Shown piece after piece: positions 1 through 10,579 of a stretch of DNA of 64,000 bases. A program made the translations under genes and the position numbers. The stretch lies in contig ML681992.1 in assembly GCA_007922195.1 (NCBI GenBank), forward strand, positions 1,716,613-1,780,612, written 5' to 3'. The stretch's first letter is position 1; each line of letters opens with the position of its first letter. The notes beneath the pieces are model-generated. The model saw nothing but the letters and a program-made list of their open reading frames with translations. It was not told the origin of the DNA and made no database searches. The DNA is from Podocnemis expansa. Taxonomy: Eukaryota; Chordata; Testudines; Podocnemididae.

Positions 1-514
1 ATTTAAAAAATAGTTATGGTAGGAAAAGTGAATTTAAAATTATGCTTTCAAAATTTACTCTTTGGATGTATTCTGAATCACACTGGGTTAATTTCCTGAG
101 AAATTTACACTTTTGCTACATTTTATACCCGTTTGACCTCTTCATCAGCACAACTAAAAGTTTATGGGCCAGCTTCTCTGAGTATTATGTATCAGCAACT
201 GAAGCCTCACAAAAATCTCTATTATTAGTGATCTATAAGCCAAAAACCAAACAGCTTGGCATTTGTATGTCAAGCTGAATTTGAAAAGCTGGTATTTAGA
301 GGAGTTATCTTTTCTTTTGTAAACAAATTAAATTTTATCTCAAAGATCTCAAAATACAAGAAACAACAAGAGTAAAACTTTAAGACATGCTCAGTTCCAA
401 TTTTGAGACCAGTAAATGAAAGTTTAAGTGTTTAACTAACGCCTGAATTGGATGCTTAAATTGCTGCTGAGCTCTTTTGAAAAATCTAGCTCTATAGCCT
501 GTTTTGCCATTTTC
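1..514. other. AT-rich sequence, no feature recognised
   Basis: I see no gene, RNA or familiar repeat here. The short frames present are of the length expected by chance in AT-rich DNA. Confidence 0.5.
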
Positions 515-529
515 AGAGGCACTTTATTG

Positions 530-1447
530 AGAAGAACATCATTTTAAGACATATTCTTTGGACATGATTTATAGAGGAAGCTGTGATGACAGAAACTTGA
601 CAGAAAGATGAGCTGTGAAGTTAAGCCATTAGTCTCAAATTTCATCCTTGTCACTCCTCACTCTAAAGAGCTATTTTCACTCTTCAGATTTTTTTGGGGG
701 GGGGCAGGATAATTCCATTTAAGTTTTCTTTGGTTTGCCATTTCAAACCTGCAGCATTAAAATCTTAATTTCTAAACAGGATCTTTTTTCCACTATGACA
801 TCTCATTTTCCTTTATACACGCACACAGAGACACATGCACATGCATGCTCATACATTCCCACACACAAAAAGGTAATCAGAGACAGCTTTTAGCAATAAA
901 GGATTGGATTCTGTATCTGACACAGCCTGCCTCCTTTTATATAATGGGAATGGTTATATGTATAGAAGGCCTACAGATACCATAAAACTTCATTGTTGAT
1001 CGTCAGTGGAAAAAAGAAATGTAATTGCTTCCACACCTCTGAAGAGGGTATATGCACAATCTCTCATGCCATCACAGCTTGAACAATGGGGTAAAAACAT
1101 TAAAAAATTCTGTCAAAGAAGTTTCATCATCAGTATGGTGCTTGGATTTTGGAGATCACAATATTTCTAAGCATAAGCAAAGAATCCCCAGGCTGCTTGG
1201 CTTCCATTAGCTTTAAAAGATACATATAGCTTGCTCATTAAATCAGCTACTATTATATTTGGGATGTAAGATTTATTTCATTTGTTTATATTTACCTGCT
1301 TTAACCTTGTAAAAAACTCATACACATGCAGAGAGAGGGAGACAGTTTTGAGACTTAACTTTACAGCTCATCTTTCTCTCAAGTTTTTGTCATCATAACT
1401 TCTTCTATAAAGCATGTCCAAAGAATATGTCTTAAAATGATAGTGCC
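530..1447. repeat. Inverted repeat pair X (arms about 100 bp)
   Basis: The stretch 540-640 reappears as its reverse complement at 1345-1442. The shared core begins ATTTTAAGACATATTCTTTG and runs on for about 90 bp with roughly a dozen differences and one short gap. Similarity continues weakly outward through an AGAGGCACT word (about 522 and 1446). The arms enclose about 700 bp. This could be the termini of an old DNA transposon or two opposed copies of one repeat. I do not recognise the family and saw no target duplication. Confidence 0.6.
955..1120 (-). repeat. Copy Y' of an unclassified repeat, uninterrupted
   Basis: The reverse complement of this stretch aligns with 1450-1563, 1948-1963 and 2080-2098. 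Shared landmarks are AGCTGTGATGG (AGTTGTGATGG in the other copy), GGTGTGGAAG, TTTTTTCCA, CAATGA and TTTTATGGTATCTGTAGG. This copy lacks the MITE and the Penelope tail present in the other copy, so it serves as an empty-site reference for both insertions. Confidence 0.6.
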
Positions 1448-1572
1448 TCTTTGATAGAGATTTTTATGCTCTTGCCCATCAAGTTGTGATGGGATAAGAG
1501 CTTCTGCATGTACACTCTTCATTGGTGTGGAAGTAATTGACAAACGCTTTTTTTCCATTGATAGAGCACAAT

Positions 1573-1944
1573 GGGTATGTCCACACAGGGCTTTTATTTC
1601 GAAACAACACTGGTTGGGGGGGAAGGGGGGAAGCTGGCTGGGGCTGCTGCCAAGCACAGGGCACACCGCCCCCGGACTTCCTCCACCTTCCTGCGCTGGG
1701 CAGGAGCTGCGGGGGGGGCAGGGGGAATCCCAGGGGCCTCAGGGCCCAGCACAGGGTCTCCCTCCCCCTCCCCTCTCCTATTTCGAAATAGCATGTCACA
1801 CTGGACATGCTATTTTGATTCCCTCCTTTTTCCTTATTTCGAAATAGCTCTTTTTTTTTTTAATTTTGAAATAAGGTGTTTTGAAATAAGGTTTTATTTC
1901 AAAACAGCTTGTTTTGAAACAAGGGCTTGTGTGTGGACATAGCC
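1573..1944. mobile_element. Harbinger-like MITE, TTTCGAAA family
   Basis: The left end GGGTATGTCCACACA and the right end TGTGTGGACATAGCC are terminal inverted repeats. The flanks read CAATG on both sides, giving a 3-bp AAT duplication, or 5 bp if the outer C and G are counted. The uninterrupted repeat at 955-1120 has a single CAATGA at this point. Near both ends lie runs of the self-complementary word TTTCGAAA or its TTTTGAAA variants. The middle (1615-1780) is GC-rich filler and produces spurious open frames on both strands. Confidence 0.75.
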
Positions 1945-1963
1945 AATGACTTTTATGGTATCT

Positions 1964-2079
1964 AGAAAAGAAGTAAAAAGTCCTGTGGCACTTAAAGACT
2001 AACAAATTTATTTATTGCATCAGCTTTCATTGGAGAAAATCTCATTACGTCTGACACTTTGAAGATGGAGGAACTTATT
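1964..2079 (-). mobile_element. Penelope-like element 3' tail, antisense
   Basis: The reverse complement carries the recurrent tail signature: a GATTTTCTCC block, a CTTTCAT-like block (AAAGCTGATGC), AATAAATAAATTTGTTAGTC, then TTTAAGTGCCACAGGACT. A 6-bp GTATCT duplication flanks it (1958-1963 and 2080-2085). The empty-site copy at 955-1120 has only one GTATCT. Confidence 0.75.
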
Positions 2080-2100
2080 GTATCTGTAGGCCTTCTTTTG

Positions 2101-2389
2101 TAGGGAAGATGTCACCTCTTATGGTAAATTAGAATTTCACGTTTGGTAATGCTTCTCTCCTGAACGAGTTGTTTTACAGTTTTAGCAAACACTTTTATAG
2201 TTACAGAGGAAATATTTAAATATGACCTTCTACTATACTATAGAAATATGACAAGTCACTTTAATACATTCAGCAGCCTACAAGCATTTCATAACATCTA
2301 AACATTAAATATATTTTATAAATCTAATATCTGTTTTAACAAATAATAACACATAGATGAGCCAGACTGGTTTCCAGCTGTCAGTGTTT
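2101..2389. other. No feature recognised
   Basis: AT-rich sequence between the split repeat and the LTR-like segment. Nothing is identifiable. Confidence 0.4.
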
Positions 2390-3310
2390 AGTGATATCTA
2401 GGGTCACTGGCATAAGTTGGTACCTTGGTCTGACAGAGTCATACACCAAAATATAAAACCCCCTGAATTTTACAGTGATCATTAATTCTAGCAATGCCAT
2501 GGTGATCCGGGCCTCCAGGGATAGCCTCTGAATGTGCCAAAATCAGGCCAAACCCCCAAACCACTGGTACTTAAACCAGTCTCCCAGTTAGTAACAAAAC
2601 ATGCTCCTGATTCCCCCACTCTGGTCATCACTGAGCAAAACAAAGCAGAAACAGCCCCCTTACAGCACATCAGTTCCTATGGTCCCCTCTGGCCACTGGG
2701 TCTCTTTAGGAAATAGGTTCTCCTTACCCCAAAGGGCCAGCCACATCACTCAGAACAATATAGGCTTGGATCTTACCCAAAATACCATACTGCCAGCCAA
2801 TCCTTTAGTAACTACTACTAAAGGTTTAATATAAAAGAAAACAAGCTACACATGAGAGATGTTAAAGGGTCAAAGTGAATCACATACATGCAAATGATTT
2901 AGAGTCCATAGAAAACAAATCCTTGAAGACCTTGTAGTTTACAGATTAGTCCCACACCTCTGGTGTGCACCCAGCAGCAGCAGCAGGTGGGTGGGTCTCA
3001 GTCCTTTGTTCAGTCCCAGAAGAATAGTTCCAGAGGGGGGTGTTGGCTGCAGACAGACTGAAGAGTAAAGACTAAAGACAAAATGAAGAATGGGCTATGG
3101 CCTTTTATCACCTTTTGGCCCTCCCCCTGCTCTCAGGATCCTTGCCAGATCAAAATGGAGGTAGGCCATGTGGTCAGTCCAGGTAACTGGTCAAACAGGT
3201 TTCCTCTTGGGCCCACTGTAGCTGGGACCCCCTCTTCATGGGCCATTAGTATGACAATAGTTTGCAGATGACCAGTCTGGGATTGCCTCAGCTCAAACAA
3301 CTTGGAACAC
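2390..3310 (-). mobile_element. Probable retroviral LTR-related repeat
   Basis: A moderately GC-rich segment with an AT-rich centre at 2810-2850. It resembles dispersed LTR-type repeats I associate with turtle genomes, apparently read on the minus strand. I cannot define TG...CA ends or a target duplication, and the open frames in it match no protein I know. The call rests on general resemblance only. Confidence 0.3.
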
Positions 3311-3972
3311 ACATAAAATGAATAAGAGAAAAATTAAAATATGATACCTACATATAAATCATATAATCATTCCTAGCAGATTACAGCCTTGCTATTGATA
3401 CCAAACATAGCATATCACATATGGATTACCACACATATGAAATATCAATATGAAAGACAATCATAAACAGTCCCCCAGATCCAGACAGCGTCACAACCAT
3501 ATAGTCATAGTGTTCATAGGTGCTAACATCTAAATTTCGGGAGCCAAATGTGAAAATGCTGCATCTACACAACACTCTGTGGAAGCCATGTAAAACTGGT
3601 ATAGGTCAATGAGACCGTGCAGAACCACAAAACCCAAAATATATTAAGTACAATGGTATTTCTAGATGTATTACCACTTAATACATATGCACCAACAGCC
3701 TTACACAATATTTTTCACTGCCCTGTGTACAACACTTTACCAGTGATGTGATTCATATAGAATTCTATTTTTAAATCCTGAATAAAAAAATAAAGACGTT
3801 AAAGCATATTTAGGCCATATATTTTCAAACCTAGCTCCTCGTTGGTGGTCATTTATATCAAGCAACTCATTCCCTGGCTGCTGCCCTACATGCAGTAGAG
3901 ATTAAGCATAGTACAATAATTAGGACAACAATCTGTGACTCAAAAAATGTTATTCCACACCAAGTTTCCTGT
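3311..3972. other. No feature recognised
   Basis: AT-rich, probably unique sequence. No open frame or repeat is recognised. Confidence 0.4.
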
Positions 3973-4268
3973 GGCTATGTCTACATCTAACTGCTTAGTT
4001 CAGACTTGCTTAGTTTGAACTAAGCACTTTGAAGTTACTAAGAACTAACTGGAACGTTTTAGTTTGAACTAACCACAACCACATTGTGCTAGTTCAAACT
4101 AAAGCTCTTAGTTTGAACTTACTGTTCGAACTAACTAGTTCAACCTAACCTTTGTGGAACTGTTCTTTTTTTTTTTAATTTGAATTAGGCAAAGCCTAGT
4201 GTAGAAAGTGATCAAATTAGTTTGGATTAAGCTTCCTGAATCCAGACTAATTTGTAAGCATAGACATA
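3973..4268. mobile_element. Harbinger-like MITE, TTAGTTCGAACTAA family
   Basis: The left end is GGCTATGTCTACAT. The right end is CATAGACATA, with the last few bases lost. Flanks are C-TGT-G on the left and TGT-G on the right, a 3-bp TGT duplication. The interior is packed with both orientations of a word near TTAGTTCGAACTAA (for example 4005-4020, 4060-4075, 4108-4140). The segment AATCCAGACTAATTTG near the right end also occurs near the left end of the related element at 48022. Confidence 0.7.
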
Positions 4269-4349
4269 TGTGACTTTGGGCAAGCAACTTTGATACACAG
4301 TAATACTTATATGCTCTTTGGTCCAATTAATATGGTAATGAACAAGGGA

Positions 4350-4990
4350 ACCCTACATCACAGTATTACATAGTCCAGTACTTACAGCACTTACCTGGGA
4401 CATGGCAGATCCCTGTTCAAATCCCTTTTCGTCAGGCAGAGGGGAAATTTAAATTGGCAGGTGTATCCTGACCTGCAACACACAATTATATCCTAGTCAC
4501 TGCTTTTAAGGGAGTGTCCCTGTCTTCTTATGTCCCATGTGAAGCTAGGTAGCCTCTGAGCAAATCTATAGTATCCAATCCCATAAAGGCATTAGGCAGA
4601 AGTGTGCCCATCTTACCCAGCTTCATGTTAGAAAAGCATTCAGCTGTCTGGAGTGAGTAATTGTTTCTGCTTAGAAGCAGGAACACTCAGAACTTTAATT
4701 GCAAAATTTAGGATCTGAGTGAATTTAGTCACCTACTGGATTAAATGACAGCTGAGTGGGAATTTTATGGATCACAGTGGGACACTGGTGCCTAACTCTC
4801 CAGGTTAAGCATCTAAATCCTATTGTGCATCTGGACCTAATTATATAAAGATGAAGACAGGTGCCTAGTGGGATTTTCAAAGGAACCTGTGGGTAATGGG
4901 AGTTAGATATGTAGGCACTATTAAAAAGGTTGCTAGTGCATCTCTTGATCATTAGTTGTCTAAATACTTCTACAAATATGGCCCCTCGTT
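4350..4990 (+). mobile_element. tRNA-derived SINE with long body
   Basis: The head (4370-4430) has a tRNA-like layout. An A-box-like stretch around GTACTTACAGCACTTACC is followed by a B-box-like GTTCAAATCCC at 4415-4425. The body contains GTGCCTAACTC and GGGATTTTCAAAGGAACCT (4870-4890), hallmarks of a dispersed amniote SINE body. It is not a functional tRNA: the acceptor stem does not close and the sequence is diverged. I do not assert a Repbase family name. Confidence 0.6.
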
Positions 4991-5781
4991 TCTTCATCTC
5001 AGTTCCTCATCAGTGCAGTGGCGATCATGCTACTTTCCTGCTTCTCTAGTGATGCCAGGAGGAAAAAAATACTTTACCTTTTGTGGAACACTTAGATATT
5101 ATTATAATATTATCCCTAAATAGACTCATTATTACTTGTTATGTTTTTTCTTATAAAATGGACCAACATGGTTCATGAAAGTGAGAGTATGGTTTATACT
5201 ACATTTGTATCTCATTAAAGCCTCCCACTCAGAATACTTACACTGCTTCTTCAGGTTGCCCACTTTTTTTCTTGATACAGTTACAACATCTGACCTTGTA
5301 CAACACTCACAAAAATTCCACAGCTCTCAATTTTCAATTTTATATGAATTTACCTGAACTGATTTTGAACTTATTAGGTGTCTGCTTATCAGAAATATTT
5401 CAGAAAATAATATTTCAGAAAATAGGCTAAATTTTAAACACATTCACTAAAGCAAGTAATTTTTCAGGACATATTTCCAACCCCCCCCCCCCCCCCCCGG
5501 TCAAATTCCAGTATTCGTGGAATAGTAAATTTTTTCTTACCCACTCAGGAGCAAAACTCCATGATAGGTGACATGTTGACATGATTCTGTTAGGCCTTGA
5601 GCACTTCCTAAAAGGTACTGATTGTTTTCAGCTCTGAGTTCAGTACCTGACAGAATTTGGGAAGTTAGAAGTGATATTATAGATGAAATTTACATCTTCT
5701 GCAATAGAAACAGATCTAAGGCCTGATCCTCATTTCTTTTATACTACCTTTAATTAATGTTTACACTTCAAAACGGAGGGT
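4991..5781. other. No gene; poly(C) tract
   Basis: AT-rich sequence. The only notable feature is an 18-bp poly(C) run at 5481-5498, which can be unstable in replication and sequencing. Confidence 0.5.
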
Positions 5782-5913
5782 TGTTTTAGTGCTAGGGAAA
5801 CCTGTCTGTCTGGTTCCCTCTGTTCCCAGTTTTCTTTCAATAAAGATTCCCTACACAGCTCTGAATATGCTGCCTCTTACTATGGGATTATAATTCATAT
5901 AAAAAATTATACA
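5782..5913 (+). repeat. 5' LTR of the Gypsy element
   Basis: It begins TGTTTTAGTGCTAGGG and ends TACA. It contains the polyadenylation signal AATAAA (in TTTCAATAAAGATTCCC). It aligns along its length with 10300-10430. The following TGGTGACAACTGTGGG is the probable primer-binding site, although I cannot assign the tRNA. Confidence 0.85.
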
Positions 5914-6487
5914 TCTGGTGACAACTGTGGGATATGAGATGGAGTTGGCAACTCCCAACAATCCTGGCAACTATGTAAAATGAGAATGCAATGTAAGAAG
6001 CAAAACTTTGACCTACTGCTTGCATGGGGGTTGGGTTGTGATGCTGAAAGCTGATCATTTTGCCTAAGGGCTGACTGGCTATTCTGAAAGCTGATCTGTC
6101 TGCTATAAGTACAAGTGAAAAGATAAACAATAACCACAAGAGGGCAGAATGGCTTTACTTACTACAACCCTCAGACTGTTTGATCATTCTTCAGATTTGT
6201 GAGAAACATTACAGCCCAATTTCAAAATTTTATAATAGTGAATGATATAACTGATGAGAAGAAGCTCACAGTTTTTCTAAAAATTATTAGAGTTAAGACA
6301 TAGTTTGCTATGTCATTTGTTTTATCTGGAAAAGCCAGAGCAAAAACCTTACGGTGACCTAGTTGAAGTTCTGGGAGCACATTTTTCCCTGAGACCACTG
6401 CTAATTGCAGAAAGGTACAGATTCTACCAAAGGAGTCCTGGTGAAGGTGATTAAGTTGTACTGTTTGTAGCAGCTCTGAAGAAGCTG

Positions 6488-6835
6488 ATGGCACACTGTG
6501 ACTTCAAGAACATGTTAGATGAACTGCTGCATGACAGGCTGCTGTGTGGCCTGCACAGTGAATCAACACGGAAATGTCTATTGGCCGAAGGAGAAGGGCT
6601 GTTGAGATTGCAGTCTCTATGGAACACATCACCCAAGATATGCAACAGATCGGGGACAGAGTGCATAAGATATCCCTACAACATACCCACTGGGCACTGG
6701 GGAGATGGGAATGTTACCATTGTGGGAAACAGTGTCACCTTGCTTTGGATTGCTGGTGTAAGTAACTACTATGTCAACAGTGTGGCAAGAAAAGGCACAT
6801 AGGACATGCCTGCAAACAAAGGAAGGATAAGCCAA
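6488..6835 (+). pseudogene. gag remnant with two CCHC zinc knuckles
   Basis: Two CX2CX4HX4C nucleocapsid knuckles lie in one frame. The first is C-YH-C-GKQC-H-LALD-C (6706-6747) and the second is C-QQ-C-GKKR-H-IGHA-C (6772-6813). A TAA stop separates them. The preceding segment (6488-6700) probably encodes the end of capsid. In this family the knuckles package genomic RNA. Alternative starts and stops in other frames are shadows. No intact gag frame survives. Confidence 0.85.
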
Positions 6836-6994
6836 ACAGAAGAGGCAGACCTGAGAAAAGCGAGCTGTTGGTTTGGCGGATGAAGAGGGAGACTCCAGGT
6901 GATTACAGTGACACCAGATCAGAAAATGAAGAGTCTCCCCACATTTTGTCTATAACATCTAGCCCCCAGAAATTTTGGGTGACACCAGTGTTGG

Positions 6995-7210
6995 AGGGTA
7001 AACTTGGAATTGGACACTGGTGTAGCTGTTTCATTAGTTTCTAACATTGTGTATGAGAAGGACTTTCAACATCTGCCACTTAAGCTGACAATGACTGTTT
7101 TGAAGACATACACTGGGGAGACTCTTCCACTGTTGGGTTCTACCAATATGAAGCTAGAGCTCAATGGACAGACCACAAAGATACCTCTGTTTGTGGTGAA
7201 GAGTAATTAG
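6995..7210 (+). pseudogene. Retropepsin-like protease remnant
   Basis: The frame reads L-E-L-D-T-G-V-A-V-S-L-V at about 6998-7033. This matches the D-T-G active-site block of aspartic proteases, with V where A is usual. The downstream TYTGETLPLLGS segment (about 7106-7141) is the expected flap-side region of Gypsy protease. The frame stops at 7210 before reverse transcriptase, so gag-pol continuity is lost. Confidence 0.8.
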
Positions 7211-7385
7211 CAGCCCTAATGGGAAGGTCTTGAATCACAAAAATTGAACTCAACAGGGTAGAAGTGAATAAATTGACTGAAGAAGAAATAATTCTGGCAG
7301 CAGTACTAAAGAAACACACTGCTGTTTTCAGAGAAGACTTAGTTAGCATGAAGGGAATAACCATGAAGTTAAATATTTACCCTGA

Positions 7386-8060
7386 TTGCCAACCAAAATG
7401 TTTGAAGACCAGAATGGTGTCATTTACCATCTGACTCAAGGTGGAAGAAAACTTGGAGTGGCTAGTCAAGGAGGGAATCTTAGTGCCAGTCACTCACAGT
7501 CAGTGGGCGACACCCATTGTCCCAATAGTGAAGAAGGATGGCTCCATTTTGATTTATGGAGATTTCAAGGTCACTATCAATCCAGTGTTTTATGTGTGGA
7601 GCAATATCCTCTTCCCTGCATTGAGGACATCCTTGCAGGTTTGGCTGGGGAAGAAAAATTTAGCAAGATTGATTTGAGTGAAGCAAAGTTAGAGATGCAT
7701 GTTGAAGAAAAACCTCAAGTCATTGACAATCATAACACATAAGGTGTCGTACAGATTCTGTCATTTACCTTTTGAAATTACTTTGACCCCAGCTTTTTTC
7801 CAGAGGGCAATGGACCAGATTTTGAGTGGCTTATCAGGAGTACAGTGCTATCTGGATGATGTTCTGGTCATTGGCAGAAATGAAGAGGAACACCTTACAG
7901 ACCTGAGAGATGCTCTTCAGAGACTGGAAGAGTATAGTCTGCGTGTTCACAGAGACAAATGAAACTTTTTCCAGCCCTTAGTTGAATATTTGGGACATAT
8001 AATTGATGCTGATGCTCTCCAGAAGCCTCAGGCCAAGATTAAGGCTATCATGGAGCTCTA
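7386..8060 (+). pseudogene. Reverse transcriptase remnant
   Basis: The N-terminal fingers are visible as LVKEGILVPVTHSQWATPIV (7459-7518), followed by KKDGS and GDFKVTINPV. After a frameshift the palm motif appears as QCYLDDVLVIG (7843-7875), with both catalytic aspartates of YLDD kept. At least two frameshifts (near 7600 and 7740) and a TGA stop after HRDK (about 7960) break it. The order and motifs are those of Ty3/Gypsy RT. Confidence 0.9.
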
Positions 8061-8269
8061 CTCCCTCAGAATGTAAGCCAACTTCACTCTTTTTTAGGGT
8101 TATTGAACTATTATGGCAAGTTTATTCCACTGTTAGCAACACTCCTGAAACCTCTACATGAGAGTCTTGGGCTAAACAAGGTCTGGAACTGGATTGAAGC
8201 CTGTGTTGTTGCATTTAGCAAAGCTTAACTTGAATGGATAAACTCTAGGGCTCTGACACATTTTAATCT

Positions 8270-8590
8270 ATCTTTGCTCATACAGTTGGCCTGTGATGCC
8301 TCTCCTTATGGATTTGGGGCCATATTGTCACATATTTTCCTTTCAAATGAAGGGAGGCCTATCACTTTTGCTTCACACACCCTGACCAAGGCAGAAAATA
8401 ACTATGCCCAAATTGAATGTGAAGCTCTGAGAATGGTTTTCGGCATTCAAAACTTTCACCAGTACCTGTGGGGAAAGAAGTTCACATTTCTCACTCACCA
8501 TCGACTCCTGACATCAATTTTGGGGCCTCACACAGGCATCCCACCTTTAATGCTGGGCATTGATATTTTCTGGATGCACATATGAGACCA
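8270..8590 (+). pseudogene. RNase H remnant
   Basis: The frame contains LACDASPYGFGAILSH (8284-8331), with the DAS catalytic aspartate, then FASHTLTKAENNYAQIECEA (8370-8429), including the catalytic glutamate in the IECEAL block. It ends near LTHHRLLTSIL, where the usual sequence is TDHKPL; that catalytic aspartate is replaced by H. The fragment ends at a TGA at about 8583. Confidence 0.85.
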
Positions 8591-8879
8591 AGTACAGGCA
8601 ATCCTCTTTGCATTGCAATGCTGATAGTCTTTCAAGGCTACCCTTACCTGTATGTCATCAAGATCAAGGTCAGGAATGAATCTTTTACTTTGAACAGGTG
8701 GAAAACACACCTGTCATGGCTACTCAAGTGAAGAGAGCGACACATGTTGACCCAGTACTCTCACAAGTTATAGATTTCGTGATGCATGGAACATTCTCCC
8801 CGTCTCCCAGGTCTCACCTGACTTCCACCACTACATGTGTAGGAAGATTGAGTTATCAACCCAGTCTGGGTTTTTGCTG

Positions 8880-9515
8880 AGGAGTATGTGTGTCATTATC
8901 CGGCTTTCATTAAGGCCATGTCTGTTGGAACAGTTCCATTCAAGTCACTGTGGCATAGTGTGCATGAAGGAAATTGCACAGAATTTTTTTCTGGTGGCTG
9001 GGCTTGGACAGGGCCATCAAAGAGATGGATAGACCTTGTACCTCTTGCCAGAGCATCTGCAATGCACCTCAGTTGGCACCCCTTCACCTGTGGGATTGTC
9101 CCAAAAGGCCATGACAATGTATTCATGTTGATTTTGCTAGCCCATTTGAAGGATTCATGTTTTTAATTGCTGCTGATGCCTCTTCAAAATGATCAGGAGT
9201 CTCTGTAATGCAGTCAACTACTACAGAAGAAAACTACCCAGACCCTTTGTGGCTTTTTTGTTCTTTATGGTGTTTCAGAACAGCTGGTGAGTGACAATGG
9301 ACCACAGTTCATTTCTCGGGATTTTGAAATTTTTATGAAGGCCAATGGAATACAGCTCATCAGGTCAGTACCACATCATCCTTCTACCAATGGATTCATT
9401 GAAAGTTTTTTACAGACTATGAAGCAAGCTCTAAAATCTGTGAGGAGACATTCTTCAGAAGTGTCTGGGCAACTTCTTATTTTCCTGCAGAAACACTCTG
9501 CAGGCTACGACTAAA
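8880..9515 (+). pseudogene. Integrase remnant
   Basis: The zinc-binding H-H-C-C region is scattered over frames at 8930-9080 (SSHCGIVCMKEIA and nearby CTSCQ-like codons). The catalytic core is visible as VSDNGPQFISRDFEIFMKAN (9284-9343), with its aspartate, and HHPSTNGFIESFLQ (9376-9417), with its glutamate. The first core aspartate region (around 9118-9150) is frameshifted. This part would have joined cDNA ends to the host chromosome. It cannot be expressed intact. Confidence 0.88.
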
Positions 9516-10299
9516 GTATCTCTGGCTTTTCTTACGATGGGACGGCAGTTATGCTCTTGCTTTGATATGTTGAAACCATGAGGAACACAACAAGTGGTTC
9601 AACAACAACAGCAGGACCAGGTCCGTAGACATGCACCAAGAACAAAGGACCACACCTTCAGTATTGGACAGCCTGTCCTTGCTCAAAGCTATGTTTTGGG
9701 AGCTCACACAGACAGGACCTGTTTCCTACTCTGTCCAGACAGAGGGTGGCCTAGTTTGGTGATGGCATGTAGAATAGTTGCTACTCTGTCATGCTGATCC
9801 GCAACATGCATGGCCAACTGACGTAACTGACTTCACCTTTACAGATGATATGATATCAGGGCACGAAACAGCTGTTCATGTCTCTCCTGCTCCAGCCACC
9901 TCTTCAATGCCTTTGGCCTCCTCCTTGGACCAACCAGACACAACATCCTCTCTGTTTCTGGCCACTTCCACGGTACCTGTAGCCACACCGCCATCAATAC
10001 CAAATTATGCTGTGGGCACACCAGAAGTTCACCATAATCCACCTCGAGACAGAGGCCTCCTTATCAGCTGGATCTTTAGCTAGTGGTGACCCCCTCTTCA
10101 TGGGGCAAAATAATTCCTGGTGGTTTGCTGGAGATGGGCCAGTCCACCCTCATCTCCTAATTTAGTGTTTATTCTTTCATCTCCCACTTTCATGTTTACT
10201 CTTTCCCGGCGGAGGGCTTTTTCATTAGAGGGAAAGGAATATGTGGTGTTTTGGACTACACAGGGTCATTGGGGTTGTCATAGTGATAAATGGGTGGGT

Positions 10300-10430
10300 T
10301 GTTTTAGTTCTAGGGAAACCTGTCTGTCTGGTTCTCTTTGTTCTCAGTTTTCTTTCAATAAAGATTCCCTACACAGCTCTGAATATGCTGCCTCTCATTA
10401 TGGCATTATAATTTACCTAAAAATTCTACA
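10300..10430 (+). repeat. 3' LTR of the Gypsy element
   Basis: It begins TGTTTTAGTTCTAGGG and ends TACA, pairing with 5782-5913 and carrying the same AATAAA signal. The immediate upstream purine-rich AAATGGGTGGG is a plausible plus-strand primer. Flanking bases on the two sides of the element do not match. Confidence 0.85.
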
Positions 10431-10579
10431 CTAGACTGGTGGAAAGAGACCTTAATGTGAATGAAAAACTCCATGAAAACATGGAGTCTACAAGGTGAGT
10501 GAGTTCCTGCTGCCCACTTACGGCCGACAGCCACTGTCCCTACTCTGCCAGAAGGCTCTGTCTTCTGGCTGGCTGAGAG

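Larger units (their letters stand above)
1450..2100 (+). repeat. Copy Y of the same repeat, split by two insertions
   Basis: This copy is opposite in orientation to the one at 955-1120. It is interrupted first by a MITE at 1573-1944 and then by a Penelope-like tail at 1964-2079. Removing both restores continuous alignment with the uninterrupted copy. The right flank continues to at least 2098. Confidence 0.6.
5782..10430 (+). mobile_element. Ty3/Gypsy-type LTR retrotransposon, complete but decayed
   Basis: The element is about 4.65 kb long. It has two matching 131-132-bp LTRs, a gag zinc-knuckle region, and pol segments in the order protease, reverse transcriptase, RNase H, integrase, which is the Ty3/Gypsy order. 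Every domain is broken by stops or frameshifts, so no protein can be made. There is no envelope gene. A polypurine-like stretch (AAATGGGTGGG) immediately precedes the 3' LTR. The two LTRs differ at about 11 sites plus one indel, implying an old insertion. The family resembles the vertebrate elements annotated as K02A2.6-like proteins. I saw no clear target-site duplication. Confidence 0.9.

Noticed and set aside
2390..3310. Firm call of an endogenous retrovirus
   Set aside because: No gag, pol or env motif and no defined LTR ends. It is kept only as a low-confidence LTR-related repeat.
4370..4430. Possible functional tRNA gene
   Set aside because: A- and B-box-like blocks are present, but the stems do not pair and a SINE body follows.
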